From assembly GCA_019454045.1 (NCBI GenBank), contig SKCR01032787.1, positions 20,566 through 84,565 of the forward strand: a stretch of DNA of 64,000 bases. Direction: 5' to 3'. Below, piece by piece: positions 42,930 through 54,836 of the stretch (positions within the stretch are counted from its first letter, which is position 1; the number at the start of each line of letters is the position of its first letter). This DNA comes from Zanthoxylum bungeanum. Taxonomy: Eukaryota > Streptophyta > Magnoliopsida > Sapindales > Rutaceae. Both the position numbers and the translations under genes were made by a program. The notes beneath the pieces are model-generated. The model searched no databases and had not been told where the DNA came from. It saw nothing but the letters and a program-made list of their open reading frames with translations.

Positions 42930-43900
42930 AACACTAAGAGTGCCTCTATGTTGATGGAAACGATGTTTCATGCTATGGTAAGTGAAGATTGAGATTAATG
43001 GATGTGATGCATTTTGACTTCTCCTCAACATTTTAACTTGTGAATACTATTTATGACACTTCAGATATCTGATTCCAAACTTATTTCTTATATGCAGAGT
43101 AGCCAACTTGTATGTTCTGTTAAAGAAATATTCCAAAGATAGGGGGCTGGTTTTTAGTGGACCTTCCTAATTCAGTTCACCATCTGAAAGGGTCTTGAAA
43201 ATACATGTCGCGGTGTAGAAGTTCTGATTCATTCTACACAGAGAAGGTAAAAGAGTCCTCAATCGAACTCTCTGTTAGATGAGTAATAGCATCACTATGC
43301 TGTCTTGACATAAAAGTTTACTGATTCTCCCTAAATTACTCGTCCTTAAACCGTAGTATGACAGGCATTAGCTTAGTTTCGTTTAATACAGTTACTTCTC
43401 CTGCAACTGCTGAAAGGTTTTCAAGCTTCAATCTGTTCCAATCACGTAATCTGATGTCTAATTGCTTGGCTTGCCAAGCATAGTGGAATGTTTGAGATTA
43501 GGCATCTGTATAGATCAGGAATATTTATTGTCGCTACAGTTATTGTATTGAGTTACCTTAGAAACTGTACAGTACATGATAGCTATTAGCTAGCTCTTCT
43601 CATGAATGGATCGGTGGATGTGTTTTTCATTTTTTGCCCCTTAACAGCATATAGCGTAAGAACTCTTATGGTACATTCTTTTGTTTTTCATTTGTGTTAT
43701 GCAATTCCATGTCGTCTATATACTGGGGAAATGGATTTAACATTTGATATGAATATGTTGGTTTTATATTTTGGAGAATGGAATGAAAATATCTTACTGT
43801 TTCTTTTGTAGCAAGGTGATTAAATTATTAAAATGCATATTACCTTGGGTCACAAGTAACATCCTGATTTGTTGACAGTTTTGTTACTTTTTTGTCTTGG
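42930..43900 (+). other. TEB 3' flank, no gene seen
   Basis: AT-rich, stop-dense sequence downstream of the TAG, including the expected 3' UTR. No convincing poly(A) signal could be singled out and no further exon or repeat was recognised. Confidence 0.4.
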
Positions 43901-43915
43901 AACTTAATATTGCAG

Positions 43916-44061
43916 TTTGTTTGCTGTCCATTTCCAACAAATAAAGATTTTGTGGAAAGAATTGAAGACAGAATATCTGTTATAATGTAATCAATATTGG
44001 CCATTAAGCCTGAGAACCAGAATGATGTGGTGGATGTGGAAGTAGTTACACTTGCCATCAG
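43916..44061 (+). pseudogene. Exon-like fragment of unknown origin, one stop
   Basis: A stretch preceded by attgcag and followed by gtatga reads DFVERIEDRISVIM, a TAA, then SILAIKPENQNDVVDV and a few more residues in one frame. It looks like an internal exon of an unrecognised gene. I could not join it to other exons, so it may be a stray gene fragment or chance. Confidence 0.3.
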
Positions 44062-44755
44062 GTATGACCCACCTTCTGGTTCTGCCTTTATATTTTTAAT
44101 CTATTACCTCTCCCAAGACTCGAACCCAAGAGCTGCGCTTTGAAGGTGTGGTTACTAGCTTATTTTTAAGGTTTTTGTAGATTTGTCACAGTTAATGGCG
44201 TATCTTGTATTCATTGCTGTGCTTGTGAGTTGTGATGCGGAGCTCCGAGGGGAAATAGAAATGGCGCAAGGAATGAGAAGAAGATAAAGCCAAAAGAAGC
44301 GGAAAGTAAAAATAGCTCAAAGGAGAAGGAGAAGGCCAAAAGAAGCAGAAATTGAGAGGGAAAAAATGTTACACCGACTGTTCATTAAAAGCAATTTGGT
44401 ACGATTGTTCTAAAGTGCTTCGTGCCCTCTTTTATGTTTGACTTTTAAGAAACAGTTTAATTTGTTTTGTGAATGATGGCCTCAGTTTTTGGAAAGGATC
44501 ACGATTTTTTGATTCACATTATATTAGGGAATTCAAATAGATTCAACAGCCAGCCACAAGAGTAGAGTATGAAGATAGCACCATAAGTAGACACTATAAT
44601 TACTATAGGTACACAAGTATTCAAGTACAACAAGCTTATATATAACTGCATAATGGAATCTGATGGGTATTCAAGATCCATTATTAAACAACTACAATGG
44701 ATAACTGCTTGAACTGACCAGTTCAAAGTAGATCAAAATAAGAGGGGATCTAATT
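44062..44755. other. Intergenic region between TEB and BURP, nothing recognised
   Basis: It contains a purine-rich block at 44250-44360 and the probable 3' UTR of the minus-strand BURP gene just right of 44500. A motif resembling a tRNA B-box lies near 44115 but no tRNA folds around it. Confidence 0.4.
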
Positions 44756-46445
44756 CTATTCAGCAGTCTTCTTATTGGGAACCCAGACAATGTGATCCTC
44801 AGGAAGGAAGTGACATACGGGAACGGTTCCTGGCTTAACTTTGAGCACTTGAAAAGCTAAATGCTTCGGGTTCCAGGCTGATGTATCTGTGTGGCAGACT
44901 GATACCGCTTTGGCTTTGGTCCCATCTTCACCTTCCAGGGGAACCATGTAAGCTCTTGTGGTGTCCGTCGCATGGCAGTAGAATACAGCATATGCATAGT
45001 TCTGCTTATGGCACACTACAGATTTATCCGCCGCCATCTGCTTTACTCCAGCTACAATTGTATATTCCTGCATCTTGGTTTTTTTTTTTACCTCTGTAGA
45101 AACTGCGTGAACATTCTTTCCAAGCTTGGAAGTGCTGAAGTCAATCATAGACTCTAATGAAGTTGCACAATATTTCTGCTCTCCTTCAATCCCAGGTTCT
45201 TCGCAGTCTTTGATTGTGTTTTGCATTATCTCAGCTTCAACTGATCCAGGTTTCACCGAAAATTCGTTAAAGATATGTGGCAATTTGTCTGAGGAGAAAG
45301 GGATTGATTTGGCAACTTCGCGAGGTAAGAATGTTGCTCCGTTCGAATTTTGAGTGAAGTGCAAGTTCATCTTCATTCCAGGATGCAAGTCCTTTTCCAG
45401 GAAGAAAAGAGCTGTGTTCTTGTCGTCCTGAAGTTGATTCTCTGTCGCCGCGTATATGTAATTAAAAGGATTTGGCCCTGGTTTCACTCCTACATAAACT
45501 GGCTTTCCCTTGTGTCCTGTATTTACAGATACTCCTCCTTTGCCTACACCAACATTGGTTCTTTTCCCAGGCTTCCCAGTGTCAACACCAACTCCTTTAC
45601 CCCCAACGTCCACATGGGTGCCGCCACCTGGCTTTCCTTTACCGGCAGCCACAGTCACACCGCCGCCTTTTCCTACGTCGACGGAGGTGCCTCCAGGCTT
45701 TCCTTTTCCTGCATCGACGTTAACACCGCCTTTTCCTACGTTGACAGAGGTGCTTTTCTCTTCCGACACATCTACAATATAGTAAGAAGAGACATTTTTA
45801 TCCAGTGACGTAGCAAGATTATTGATGCAGTTGGGGCAAAATTTAATTTTAACAAAAAAATTTGATAGATATTTTTTATTTTAGTGGGGCAAAATAAAAT
45901 TATTTTATTAATCGTATGACATATTTTTAACAAATTTTCATATTGAACAGGAGCGTCCGCCGTTGTTTTTATCAATACTTAAGAGGTCGTTCATGAAAAT
46001 ATGGATAGTCGTCCCGTTCACCTATATATGATTCCGTTACTATATTTATTAACACTTAAGAATAAGTTTCATAAAAATGGACCTAATAGATAATTATGGG
46101 AAAAAAATAATAAGACGTTTTCTGTATCGATTAAACTGAGCTAAGAGAGTGCTTGGACATGAAACACTGACCTGGCTGGAGAAGATCTTGGACAGCTTTT
46201 GGCATTGGAGTATTTGGAAGTACAGAGTTCCAGTAAAGCTCTGGAGACAAAGCAGCATGGCTTGCCACCAGTGCTAGCTGCAAGACAAGTCAATACAAAA
46301 ATCAATCATTAAAAGAAGTGAACCATTAAAGAGAGACAAATTAACACAGAGCTCCAATGGAAGCTGCTGTTTGTTCAGAGCTATATGTAAGTTATAAGAA
46401 GCTTACATTGAGGAAAGCAAGGATGGGCAACAAACGAAACTCCAT
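44756..46445 (-). CDS. RD22-like BURP-domain protein, 3 exons
   Basis: Secreted plant protein of the BURP family (RD22 subgroup), typically cell-wall located and often stress- or ABA-responsive. Exons on the minus strand: 46445-46407, 46277-46172, 45771-44756, with phases that match (intron 2 splits a GAT codon). About 386 residues. The first 22 or so (MEFRLLPILAFLNLALVASHA) form a signal peptide. Next comes the conserved YWNSVLPNTPMPKAVQDLL segment of RD22 proteins. A Gly/Lys/Val-rich region of degenerate 'VDVGKGG' repeats runs to about residue 145. The BURP domain follows from ALFFLEKDLHPG. It has the full CH-x10-CH-x25-CH-x25-CH pattern and ends in HIVWVP. All diagnostic residues are present and the frame is clean. 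The exact subgroup is inferred from the repeat style. Confidence 0.93.
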
Positions 46446-46547
46446 TATAGCTTTTTGAGTACGGAACTGAAAACTATGAGACTTAAGAGGATATAATAAG
46501 CTGAAACTCATAGGCTTTCATGCTATGAGGAGCAAATGGGTTGCCTC

Positions 46548-46554
46548 ATTTATA
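46548..46554 (-). promoter_or_regulatory. TATA box of the BURP gene
   Basis: TATAAAT on the minus strand lies about 100 bp upstream of the ATG, the right distance for a plant core promoter with a short leader. It is preceded upstream by AT-rich DNA. Confidence 0.65.
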
Positions 46555-46559
46555 GGGGA

Positions 46560-47242
46560 AATGTAATATCATCATTAATATGAGTATGTATTTGGCATAA
46601 TCGAGGTATGAGTGATATGATACCATCAATTAATAAATAAATGACATACGTAATTCAATGATCATTTATTTAATAATTTTTTAATATAATAGTACGTGAC
46701 GAATATGGCTGAACTTAACATAGGCGAACAAGACACCCGCCTATAGTCCCATGTTATGGTCAAGGACCTCAAAATATAAAAATTACCTTATATTCCAATA
46801 TACTAAAATCAATCTTACCTAACGAGATTATTGTATAGATAATATGATATCTTCGTTATATTTTAGAATTTTTAATATCCTCAACTGTCCCGGGCTTGCT
46901 GATTTAAATGCAATTGTACTGAAAACAGACAAGTCGATGGACCAAGAGAGGGGCGGTTTCAGTATTGCAAAGTAAGAATTAATTGATAAATTTATGTTCC
47001 ATTTGAATTTTGAAAATATTCACTCAACTGCATGAAAACAAAATAACTTTCATTCAGCTGACAGATGTTTGTTTAATGAATGGAGGAGGGAGCTCTCTTG
47101 GACCTTATGAGTCAAATTAACAAACAACTACCCAATTTATTAGAGTTTATTAGAAGTTGAGTGTGGGCATCATGGGCACTACAACATTTAACAACATTAA
47201 TAAACTTAAGGACTGCCATATTTATTATATGAATAATTTTCT
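46560..47242. other. BURP upstream region, no gene seen
   Basis: AT-rich DNA that would contain the distal promoter of the BURP gene. I saw no ABRE core cluster or other element worth naming. It ends at the duplication aataattttct of the first SINE. Confidence 0.4.
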
Positions 47243-47415
47243 TTTGTACTCAGGAAGTGTGGCTTCATAGTGTATAGTTCAAGACCTGCTATTCAAGTAT
47301 TGGGTTCGAATTCAGGATCTGACATAGACAGTCAGAGATTTTTTCCTGCTCCGTTTAAGTCCAGGTGAGATGGTTTGACAGTGAGATTTCCAACGTTTTC
47401 AAAAAAAATAATAAT
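47243..47415 (+). mobile_element. tRNA-derived SINE, copy 1
   Basis: The body has a B-box-like gggttcgaattc near 47304-47315 and a tail of A-rich repeats. An 11-bp duplication aataattttct flanks it (47232-47242 and 47416-47426). Its 3' half (gctccg(t/c)ttaag(t/c)cca...gagatg...tttgac(a/g)gt) matches the copy at 52477-52659. Confidence 0.7.
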
Positions 47416-47426
47416 AATAATTTTCT

Positions 47427-47980
47427 CTTTTTTATTATATTTTTGACTTCTAGAATCATATATCCATCATGACCTTCTATAAATCAGTTCGGTGATAGCA
47501 TAGTCTGAGAATCTACGCTTATAAAGAGCAACATTTTATCGCAAAACTATTGATACGGAATTTAAGTAAAGAATATCTCATGATATTATTCTTAATTTTT
47601 TATATTTCTTAAAAGTGACAAATGATATTGGATTTTAATCTTATTGTCAAATGAAAAAAAACAGAATCCAAGCAGCCGCCTGCCATTAAGTGACTGGGGA
47701 AATTCATAATAAGAGATGAATGTTAGAACCGCAATAGTAGTTGGTGAGGAGATAATATGCATGGAGGATCTATATATGATTTGGGTAAGTGTCAGAATAT
47801 TCATATATTTTCTATGAGTACTCGAGAATCATATATTATTTGAGTTATCAAGTTTTTATATTTTCTCAAATGAGAATAGTTTATTCATTTTGTATCAAAT
47901 AGACCCTTATCCTCTATTGATATTAAGGAAGCATCACTAAGAGAATTCAACGTCATCTTCTTATCTCTTCTAGCGCCATC
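47427..47980. other. Intergenic, nothing recognised
   Basis: AT-rich sequence without coding potential, insertion edges or RNA-gene signatures. Confidence 0.4.
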
Positions 47981-48266
47981 ATCTAATGACAAATGACATA
48001 TAATTTAATATTAACTACCTATTTTTTGGACAATGATCATATCCTAATTTTTACTTCTCCTAATTCGTCTTGGTACAATCACCAAGTAACATGTGGTAAA
48101 TATAAAAATAAATGATTAAGTAATCAACATCTCATATTAAATATAACTCAATATTGCCACATTTCATTTGGTGATTGCATTAGGATAGAGTAGGAGAAAT
48201 CAAAAATTAAGAGATGATCCTAATTCAATTTTTTTTTTTAAATGTCACGTGTCATTAGATGATAAT
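47981..48266. repeat. Imperfect foldback (MITE-like)
   Basis: atcatctaatgacaaatgacat near 47990 is inverted as atgtcacgtgtcattagatg near 48242. A second inner pair (ttttacttctcctaatt / aggagaaatcaaaaatt) and a third (ttggtacaatcaccaa / catttggtgattgca) lie in mirrored order. No target duplication could be fixed. Confidence 0.55.
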
Positions 48267-48527
48267 ATTATAACAGATGATGATTGTCTAAGAGTACATA
48301 ACTCATAATGATGAATAAATTTACGTGGTCTCAGCCCGATCAAGTCAAGGATCTAATCGGAAAAAAAAAATGAAATAAAGAATTGGGTAGGGACTTATTT
48401 GATACAGATAAATAACTTATATTCTTACTTGAGAAAACATAAAAAGGCAGGTGTGGTAATGTTATTATTCCCTTCTTTAATGCAGCAATTAGTGGTTGCA
48501 GTTTTCAACCAAAATGGGTCGCGCGGA

Positions 48528-48706
48528 GAGATTCTTTGGTGCAACCGTGGTATGGGTGACGTGGTACCACAAGCGAATTAAAAAATGACATGTAGAGTTT
48601 TTTCACCTATTTTTTAGTTGTTTTTTAATTTTTAGCACGCGTGGCAGTGGATGATTGGCTTGTTGCATGAATGACGTGGTACCACTGTTGCACCAAAGAT
48701 TTTCTC
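48528..48706. mobile_element. Short MITE with 10-bp direct-repeat flanks
   Basis: The ends are GAGATTCTTTGGTGCAAC and the complement of GAGAAAATCTTTGGTGCAAC. They are flanked by gtcgcgcgga on both sides (48518-48527 and 48707-48716). TIRs contain gtggtacc/acgtggtacc. 179 bp. The 9-10-bp duplication suggests a Mutator-type MITE. Confidence 0.82.
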
Positions 48707-48796
48707 GTCGCGCGGAGACATGAATGTAAAGCCGTTGCTAGTTAGCCTACACTACAGAGGTGTGGAATTTAAAACAAAATCCAAAAATACATAATA

Positions 48797-48980
48797 GGGA
48801 AATGCTAATGAGTGCCCTTATGGCACTTGTTAATAATCCATTTTAGGAAAGTTTTTATAGGAAAAATAAAAAGGTAATTAATGTTTTGACAATTTTTTAC
48901 TTTCCCCATAAAAGTGATATGAAAACTTACCAAAAATGGATCCTTAATGAGTGCCCTTATGGCACTAGTTAGCATGACCC
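48797..48980. mobile_element. Mutator-type MITE, 9-bp duplication
   Basis: The ends are GGGAAATGCTAATGAGTGCC and complement GGGTCATGCTAACTAGTGCC, giving inverted repeats of about 50 bp. The exact 9-bp duplication tacataata lies at 48788-48796 and 48981-48989. 184 bp. Fits the MULE signature. Confidence 0.9.
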
Positions 48981-48989
48981 TACATAATA

Positions 48990-49570
48990 ACTAATAAAAT
49001 AATAACATACAACTTATAAAGATATGAAATTTATGTAATTATATTAAATATAATTATTATTTATATGATAAATATATGATGTGGTGGAATATGATTCGGC
49101 TGAATTGTTACGTCTATTCACATAATTTTTTCTCGAATCCAAGATATCCATGTCACATGGAAGCTATAATTAATCAAACAATAATTTTTTTGTTACATGT
49201 GTTAACGATGCATATGCTTGAAGTAGATTAGAAACTATTTTAATTCATGATTTAAGTGATGAAATTATCATATAAATTGCTTATAAAAAAAAAAAAACAC
49301 TCTTTAAACACTCCGTTAAAGTGGTTGTATTAGTTTTCAAAGTAGACAAAAACTTTTGCATTGAAAGAAAAGTTTGGCATTTCACCATCTAAATATTTTC
49401 CTAGATTATTGAAAATTAATTCTATGATATGGCAAAATTTTTATATTTATCTATTAAAGGTTCTACATAAATCATATTAATTTCTATTATTTTTTTCATC
49501 TTCTACAATTTCTACATTACTAATTCTCTTATAATTATTAAAATTTTGACTAACTTGATTATTTTTATTA
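48990..49570. other. Intergenic, nothing recognised
   Basis: AT-rich stretch of non-coding DNA between a MITE and a hAT-like relic. Confidence 0.4.
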
Positions 49571-49910
49571 GTGTTTTCAGAATCGAACCGGTGATCGAAT
49601 CAGTGATCTAAAAGGTTCAATGGGTCAGTAATTCGACCGGTTGAACCGTTCTGGAAAAATAAGCAGAACAAGCCTACGTCGATAACAGTTTTATTTAATT
49701 AAAAATTATGAAAAAAAATTTAAATTTTAGTTTTTGGTTTTAAAAATTAAAAAAAAAAAAAAATAATTTGAACCAGTCTGGCCTAGTTAGCCGATTTTGA
49801 CTGATTTTTTGAAGGTTGGTTTTTATTACTTAGTCGGACCAGACTCACGATCTGTTCTCGATTTGACCTGTTAAACAGATCAGTTTGGTCTAATTTTTAA
49901 AATTATGATT
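49571..49910. mobile_element. hAT-like MITE relic with GAACCGGT words
   Basis: The left arm starts gtgttttcagaatcgaaccgg and carries gaaccgg/ggttgaacc words. The right arm has cagtttggtc and ends in aatttttaaaat. The style matches hAT-type MITEs, but the inverted ends are poor and no duplication was found. Confidence 0.45.
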
Positions 49911-50200
49911 TTTTTTTTTTTACATATATTTTTTTACTAGTTTATGATACTTCTAACATTTATCTCAATTTCAAATGGTAGGCTATGGGTGTACAATGGT
50001 TCCGAATAGACCAAGAACCACTTATAACCGAATCGAAAATTAGGTTCCAGAGTCGTAACCGATTATTTTAAGATAGGTTCCGGTTTCAAAAAAGTAGAAC
50101 CAATAAAATAGGTTCTAATTCTAGTTTTACACTTTAAGAAACCATAACCTACCCATGAAATCGAAAATTAGAATCGATTTCGAAATCGAATTGGAACTGA

Positions 50201-50395
<195 letters not shown>

Positions 50396-50433
50396 AAAGT
50401 CCATGTGTTGCATTTTTTTTTAAGTTTATTTTA

Positions 50434-50745
50434 GGCAAAAATACAAAATTAATCCTCTAACTTTCATGTTTTGTCAATTCAGTCCTGTAACTTTCAGTTT
50501 TGTCAATTCAGTCATGTAACTTTCAGTTTTGTCAATTCAAGACTCTATTACAAATTCGCCGTTATTGTTACCAAAACGACGTCGTTTTCATTTATTTTTT
50601 TATTTTATTTTTATCGGAATTAAAAACAAAAATCTAAAAAAAAAAAAAAAAAAAAAGAGAGAGAAGGGGAAGATTTTCTCTCATTCTCTTAGAGGACTGA
50701 ATTGACAAAACATGAAAGTTAGAGGGTCAATTTTGCATTGTTGCC
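50434..50745. mobile_element. Mutator-type MITE, 9-bp duplication, long TIRs
   Basis: Inverted ends of about 52 bp: GGCAAAAATACAAAATTAAT at the left, complement GGCAACAATGCAAAATTGAC at the right. The exact 9-bp duplication tttatttta lies at 50425-50433 and 50746-50754. Inside, 'gtaactttcagttttgtcaa' is repeated in tandem in the left arm. 312 bp. Confidence 0.92.
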
Positions 50746-51185
50746 TTTATTTTATCTTTATATATATATATATATATATATATATTACTGGTTTGATTAT
50801 CGGCTGGTGCATATCATTTTGTGGCCTTCCTTGATCATTTGTTGGCTAGGAAAGAGTAACAAATACAAACTAATATCCATCTGTATGTATGTATGTATGT
50901 AAGCATCTCATCTCATCTTATCATATTGGTGGTAAAATAGCCAGAAGAGAATAGCATATACAAATTAGCTCATTGTTGTATTTCTAACAACAAATAAATA
51001 GAGTATTCTCGAATCCAACCAGAACCGAATTAGAATCGATGAATATGATACTTTGTTTAATATAATATATGTTATGGTTCTAAAAGTTTAATAATCAAAA
51101 TTTTCAAAGTAGGTTCTGGCTTCACCTAAACATAATAAGGAATTTGTTTTGTTCACCCTTGGATAGGCAGCCTAGTCCCTAGTGC

Positions 51186-51487
51186 TAAGGATGGCAACGG
51201 GCTGGGCTCGGGCCGGGCTTTGATAAGCCCGGGCTAGGCTCGGGCCGGGCTTTGATAAGCCCGGCCCGAGCCCGACAATTTGAATTTAGGCTCAGGCGCG
51301 GGATAATCCCGGCTCGGGCTGTCATTGGGCTGGCCCGACCCTGCCCGGCCCAATTTTTTTAATATAAAAAATTATAAATATAAAAAATTTATTATATAAA
51401 TATATAATTATTTATTTTAAGCCCGATCCCGCATTTTTTTTATCCCAGGCTGGGCCGGACTGGGTCCGGAATTTTTTGCCACCCTTA
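51186..51487. mobile_element. hAT-type MITE with GGGCTCGGGCC words
   Basis: The ends are TAAGGATGGCAAC and the complement TAAGGGTGGCAAA. The flanks cctagtgc and cctagtgt match at seven of eight positions (51178-51185 and 51488-51495). Arms are made of gggctcgggcc and cccggc words. 302 bp. Confidence 0.87.
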
Positions 51488-52476
51488 CCTAGTGTTCTCT
51501 CTTAATTTATTAATGAAGTACTCTTTGCAGATCACTAATTTTTTTTGTTTCTTGAGGATTGTCATCCACTCATTAAATGGAAAGGTTTTGTATTTAGATA
51601 TTAGCCAATATTTGTTAAAGTTATCGGTGGTACATTGAATTTTGTGTTCAGTTTTTTAATTTATAAATTATGATTGATAATTATTGAATAATAATTTATT
51701 TATAATCAAATTTTAACTATGTATTACTATTTAAATTTGTGTGAAAAAATTATCGATCCAAATTCATTTTAGTGTTTGATTTAATTTGGCGAACCAATAT
51801 AGGTGGGGCGAGGTTGGTTACCAAATTAATTGTGATTGCGAATGGCATGCTCATGATGTGAAAATTATGTTTTTGTGGTTGGGTTGTTTAGTAAAACATA
51901 ATTTATATTAAAAATTAAACATAATTTAAATAATTAGATGTTCTATTTTTCTATTATTTTCGTAATCTCCTCGAATAGGGAAACGAATTAAAAAGAAGCC
52001 CTAAATTAAATAATATAAGAAAATGTACACACAAAACACCCCTATGAACGTATTGGAGTGGATTTCAAATAGCTCTATTTAGTTTGTCATTTGAGTTCGA
52101 ATTTTATATATATATATATAGTCTTGGGTTCAAGTATTCACATGAAAATAATATATAAAATACTTATTATAATACATGTACTATATCTCCATCCAAATAT
52201 TGTTCGAGATAATACATGTGCTATCTCGCACATCTGTATGTTATTTTCTTTTGATCGATTGTTTTTGTATACGTCAGCGTGAGCTATAATTCGCTTCCAT
52301 ATTAGAGATGAATTGTAATTGAATTGAAGAATAATATAAAGAAATATAATGTTTAGCAAGTAAGAGGGTATTAAATCCAAATATATTTTTAATTTCTTAT
52401 CTCCTCCAGATTCGATCTCAAATGCTAAATTTTGAAATCACTTATTTTAGTTAAATATCTTTATTGTATTAAAGAA
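51488..52476. other. Intergenic, nothing recognised
   Basis: AT-rich DNA. The segment around 52148-52225 is repeated at 54095-54180 (see separate entry). Confidence 0.4.
52148..52225. repeat. Dispersed repeat, copy 1 (copy 2 at 54095-54180)
   Basis: The words 'ataatatataaaatactt', 'taatacatgtact' and 'atctccatccaaatattg' occur in the same order in both places. They share about 80 bp with a few differences. Nature unknown. Confidence 0.65.
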
Positions 52477-52659
52477 ATAGTCCCTAAGATGCGTGACTTG
52501 ATGGTGTAGGGCTCATGATCTCACCTTAAGATCCTAGATTCAAATCTAGGGAGTGCGTTTCTTGTAAGAGTTTGAGACAGTCGAGGATTTTATCTGCTCC
52601 GCTTAAGCCCAAAAGAGATGTTTTGACGGTAAGATTTTCAACGATTCAAAAAAAATATA
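52477..52659 (+). mobile_element. tRNA-derived SINE, copy 2
   Basis: It has an A-box-like tggtgtagggct and B-box-like gattcaaatct. The 3' half is shared with copy 1, followed by an A-rich tail. A 10-bp duplication tattaaagaa lies at 52467-52476 and 52660-52669. 183 bp. It ends in a TA-rich run. Confidence 0.8.
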
Positions 52660-53143
52660 TATTAAAGAAGTTATCGGTGCGGTCGCAGTGCATGATACAT
52701 GCATGCGTTTCATAGGTAAAAAGATTGAATTAAAAAATCAACCCGTATTATTGGAGAATGTGTTCAAAGTGCTTTCTAAACGTCGAAGATTATGTTAAAT
52801 TAAAATTTTATTGAAGTTTTTGCTGGACGTGTGGGGGAATATCAATGAGAATATGGCATATAAGCTTGTAAAATGTAATCCTTACGCACCAACTTAATCT
52901 TGATGCCCTGAGCAAAATAGACATAAGCGATCGATTAAGGCTTTCAAATATGATTAAAAATTAAAATATTTTGATTTTAGGGAAATTTAAAATTTAAAAT
53001 ATTTTATGATTTATGATTTTTATCTTTTTTATCGTCGGGAATGTTAGGGGATCGTGTGCTGAAGTTGACACGCAAGTAAAGTGAAATTGAGAACAATTGT
53101 TAGTTCAGTAGACGTTACATACCATATAACAATACAATAATGA

Positions 53144-53436
53144 TTATGAGGCTTAACATACCATATATATTTTTTTATGCATATGAGACTCAGCTACATA
53201 ATTAATATATTTTTTATTATTAATTATTGTATGTGGGACCCACCAAAAAAATTGACACATTTCGATGCCAACCATTGACTTTAATTATGAGGCTTAGTTT
53301 GTCATATATATTTTATTATTTTCTTTTATATATGTGGGATTCACCCACATAATTAATATATTTTTTATTATTAATTATTATATGTGGGACCCACCAAAAA
53401 ATAATTGACGCATTTCTGTGCCAACCATTGACTTTA
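53144..53436. repeat. Local direct repeat, about 145-bp unit, two copies
   Basis: Unit 1 (53144-53284) and unit 2 (53285-53436) both run 'attatgaggctta ... cacataattaatat ... tatgtgggacccaccaaaa ... gccaaccattgacttta'. The second has an extra AT-rich insertion. Origin unknown. Confidence 0.75.
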
Positions 53437-54831
53437 ACAAGGAATTCCATTTTAATAACTCCTTTAAATATCTTATAAAATTTAAGATAATTCTCAGTCT
53501 TAAAGGTGGAAAAACAACATACATGAGGTGAGAGATTCCTCTTCTTTTTAGGGGTCCATTCCAATGAGTTAAAGGCTGGCCCAATAAGAATCTATAATAA
53601 TTAAGGCTATGCAACAATTGAAACACCCCCTCAATTATCTTCTTGTTCAAACCCCTTTCTCAGCCATATATATTTTAATTCCAAAAAAATTCTATTTAAA
53701 TTAAACATGTTTTGATCTTCAATTTTTCTATTGAGGTGATTTTTAGTTAAAAATGAAATCATTTTCAACTATATAAATTGTTAATGTACAAAGGGGGAAA
53801 ATATATTGTTTTAAATTTGTGCAAAAGGAAAAAAAAAATACATAATAAAAGTGTACGTGGGTTTAGATTAGAGTTTGAAAAGAGAGAAAATATTGGTTTG
53901 GGTGGTTAAATTTAAATTTGTCATTATTATTTTTGTTGTTGTGGAGGGGTTTATTAAGAAATGAAAGGGTGTTAATAGATAAACTCTTGGGCTGATCCCA
54001 ATAGCATGCTTTAGCTAGAGTTCCACTCCACTGGTTTCAAAGAGAAGTAGTTGACCCCTAATCTCTACTTGGCTAAGGGCCGAGTGGCCCAAAGATAATA
54101 ATATATAAAATACTTGTTAGATAATACATGTACTAAATCTCCATCCAAATATTGTTCGAGATAATATATGTGTTAAAATACTTGTTGTTGTGGCACAGAG
54201 ATGGGGACTTGGGATATATGTTATTGGTGTAATAATTTTAATGCCTAAAAATGATACATAGTATACCATATTAGCACCAATAGCATGCTTTTGAAAAGCA
54301 AATATTATTATATTCACACACTTCCATTTATGTACAGTAAGTAATGAATGAAATCAACATCTACTTTGAAAGACCTATAGCACTTTCTCAGAACCCCATT
54401 CAGAAATTATGGCCCGACTTGTCCCCTCTTTGCTTAATTTCTTGTTTCTATCAAGAATCAAGTGAAATGATTGCCACTCTTGTGGCTGCAAATTGTGCCC
54501 AATCCATGTGTTTTTGTTTAAGCCTCCAATCCCACCATTCCAAAACCTCACTGTTTTACTAATAAAACGGTGAAACTTAACCACATTATACACGTTCTCC
54601 AATGTAATTAATTATGATATTACTACAAACACATTAGTATAATTCATTTTTAAAAACCGGTTTGTAAGGATAGAGAATATATGAGCTTACCAACCTCTAC
54701 GTGGCATTATTACAAAGGAGAGATATGATGTTGGCTTTGACATCAGTTATTTACTATCTCATGTGAGCAATTATATTCTCTCTCCAAATCTGAATCGTTT
54801 GATCAAAATTTAAACGCCTAGATTTGACTGA
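53437..54831. other. Intergenic, nothing recognised
   Basis: Non-coding AT-rich DNA with the second copy of the dispersed repeat (54095-54180). It ends at the target duplication gcgag of the Athila-like insertion. Confidence 0.4.
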
Positions 54832-54836
54832 GCGAG

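Noticed and set aside
44100..44170. tRNA gene suggested by a B-box-like gactcgaaccc on the plus strand
   Set aside because: No cloverleaf can be drawn around it; probably chance or a SINE crumb.
44756..45808. Plus-strand open frames over the BURP gene
   Set aside because: They are mirror frames of a well-supported minus-strand BURP coding exon.
52091..52380. Short AT-rich ORFs on both strands
   Set aside because: They overlap a dispersed repeat and have low-complexity translations.
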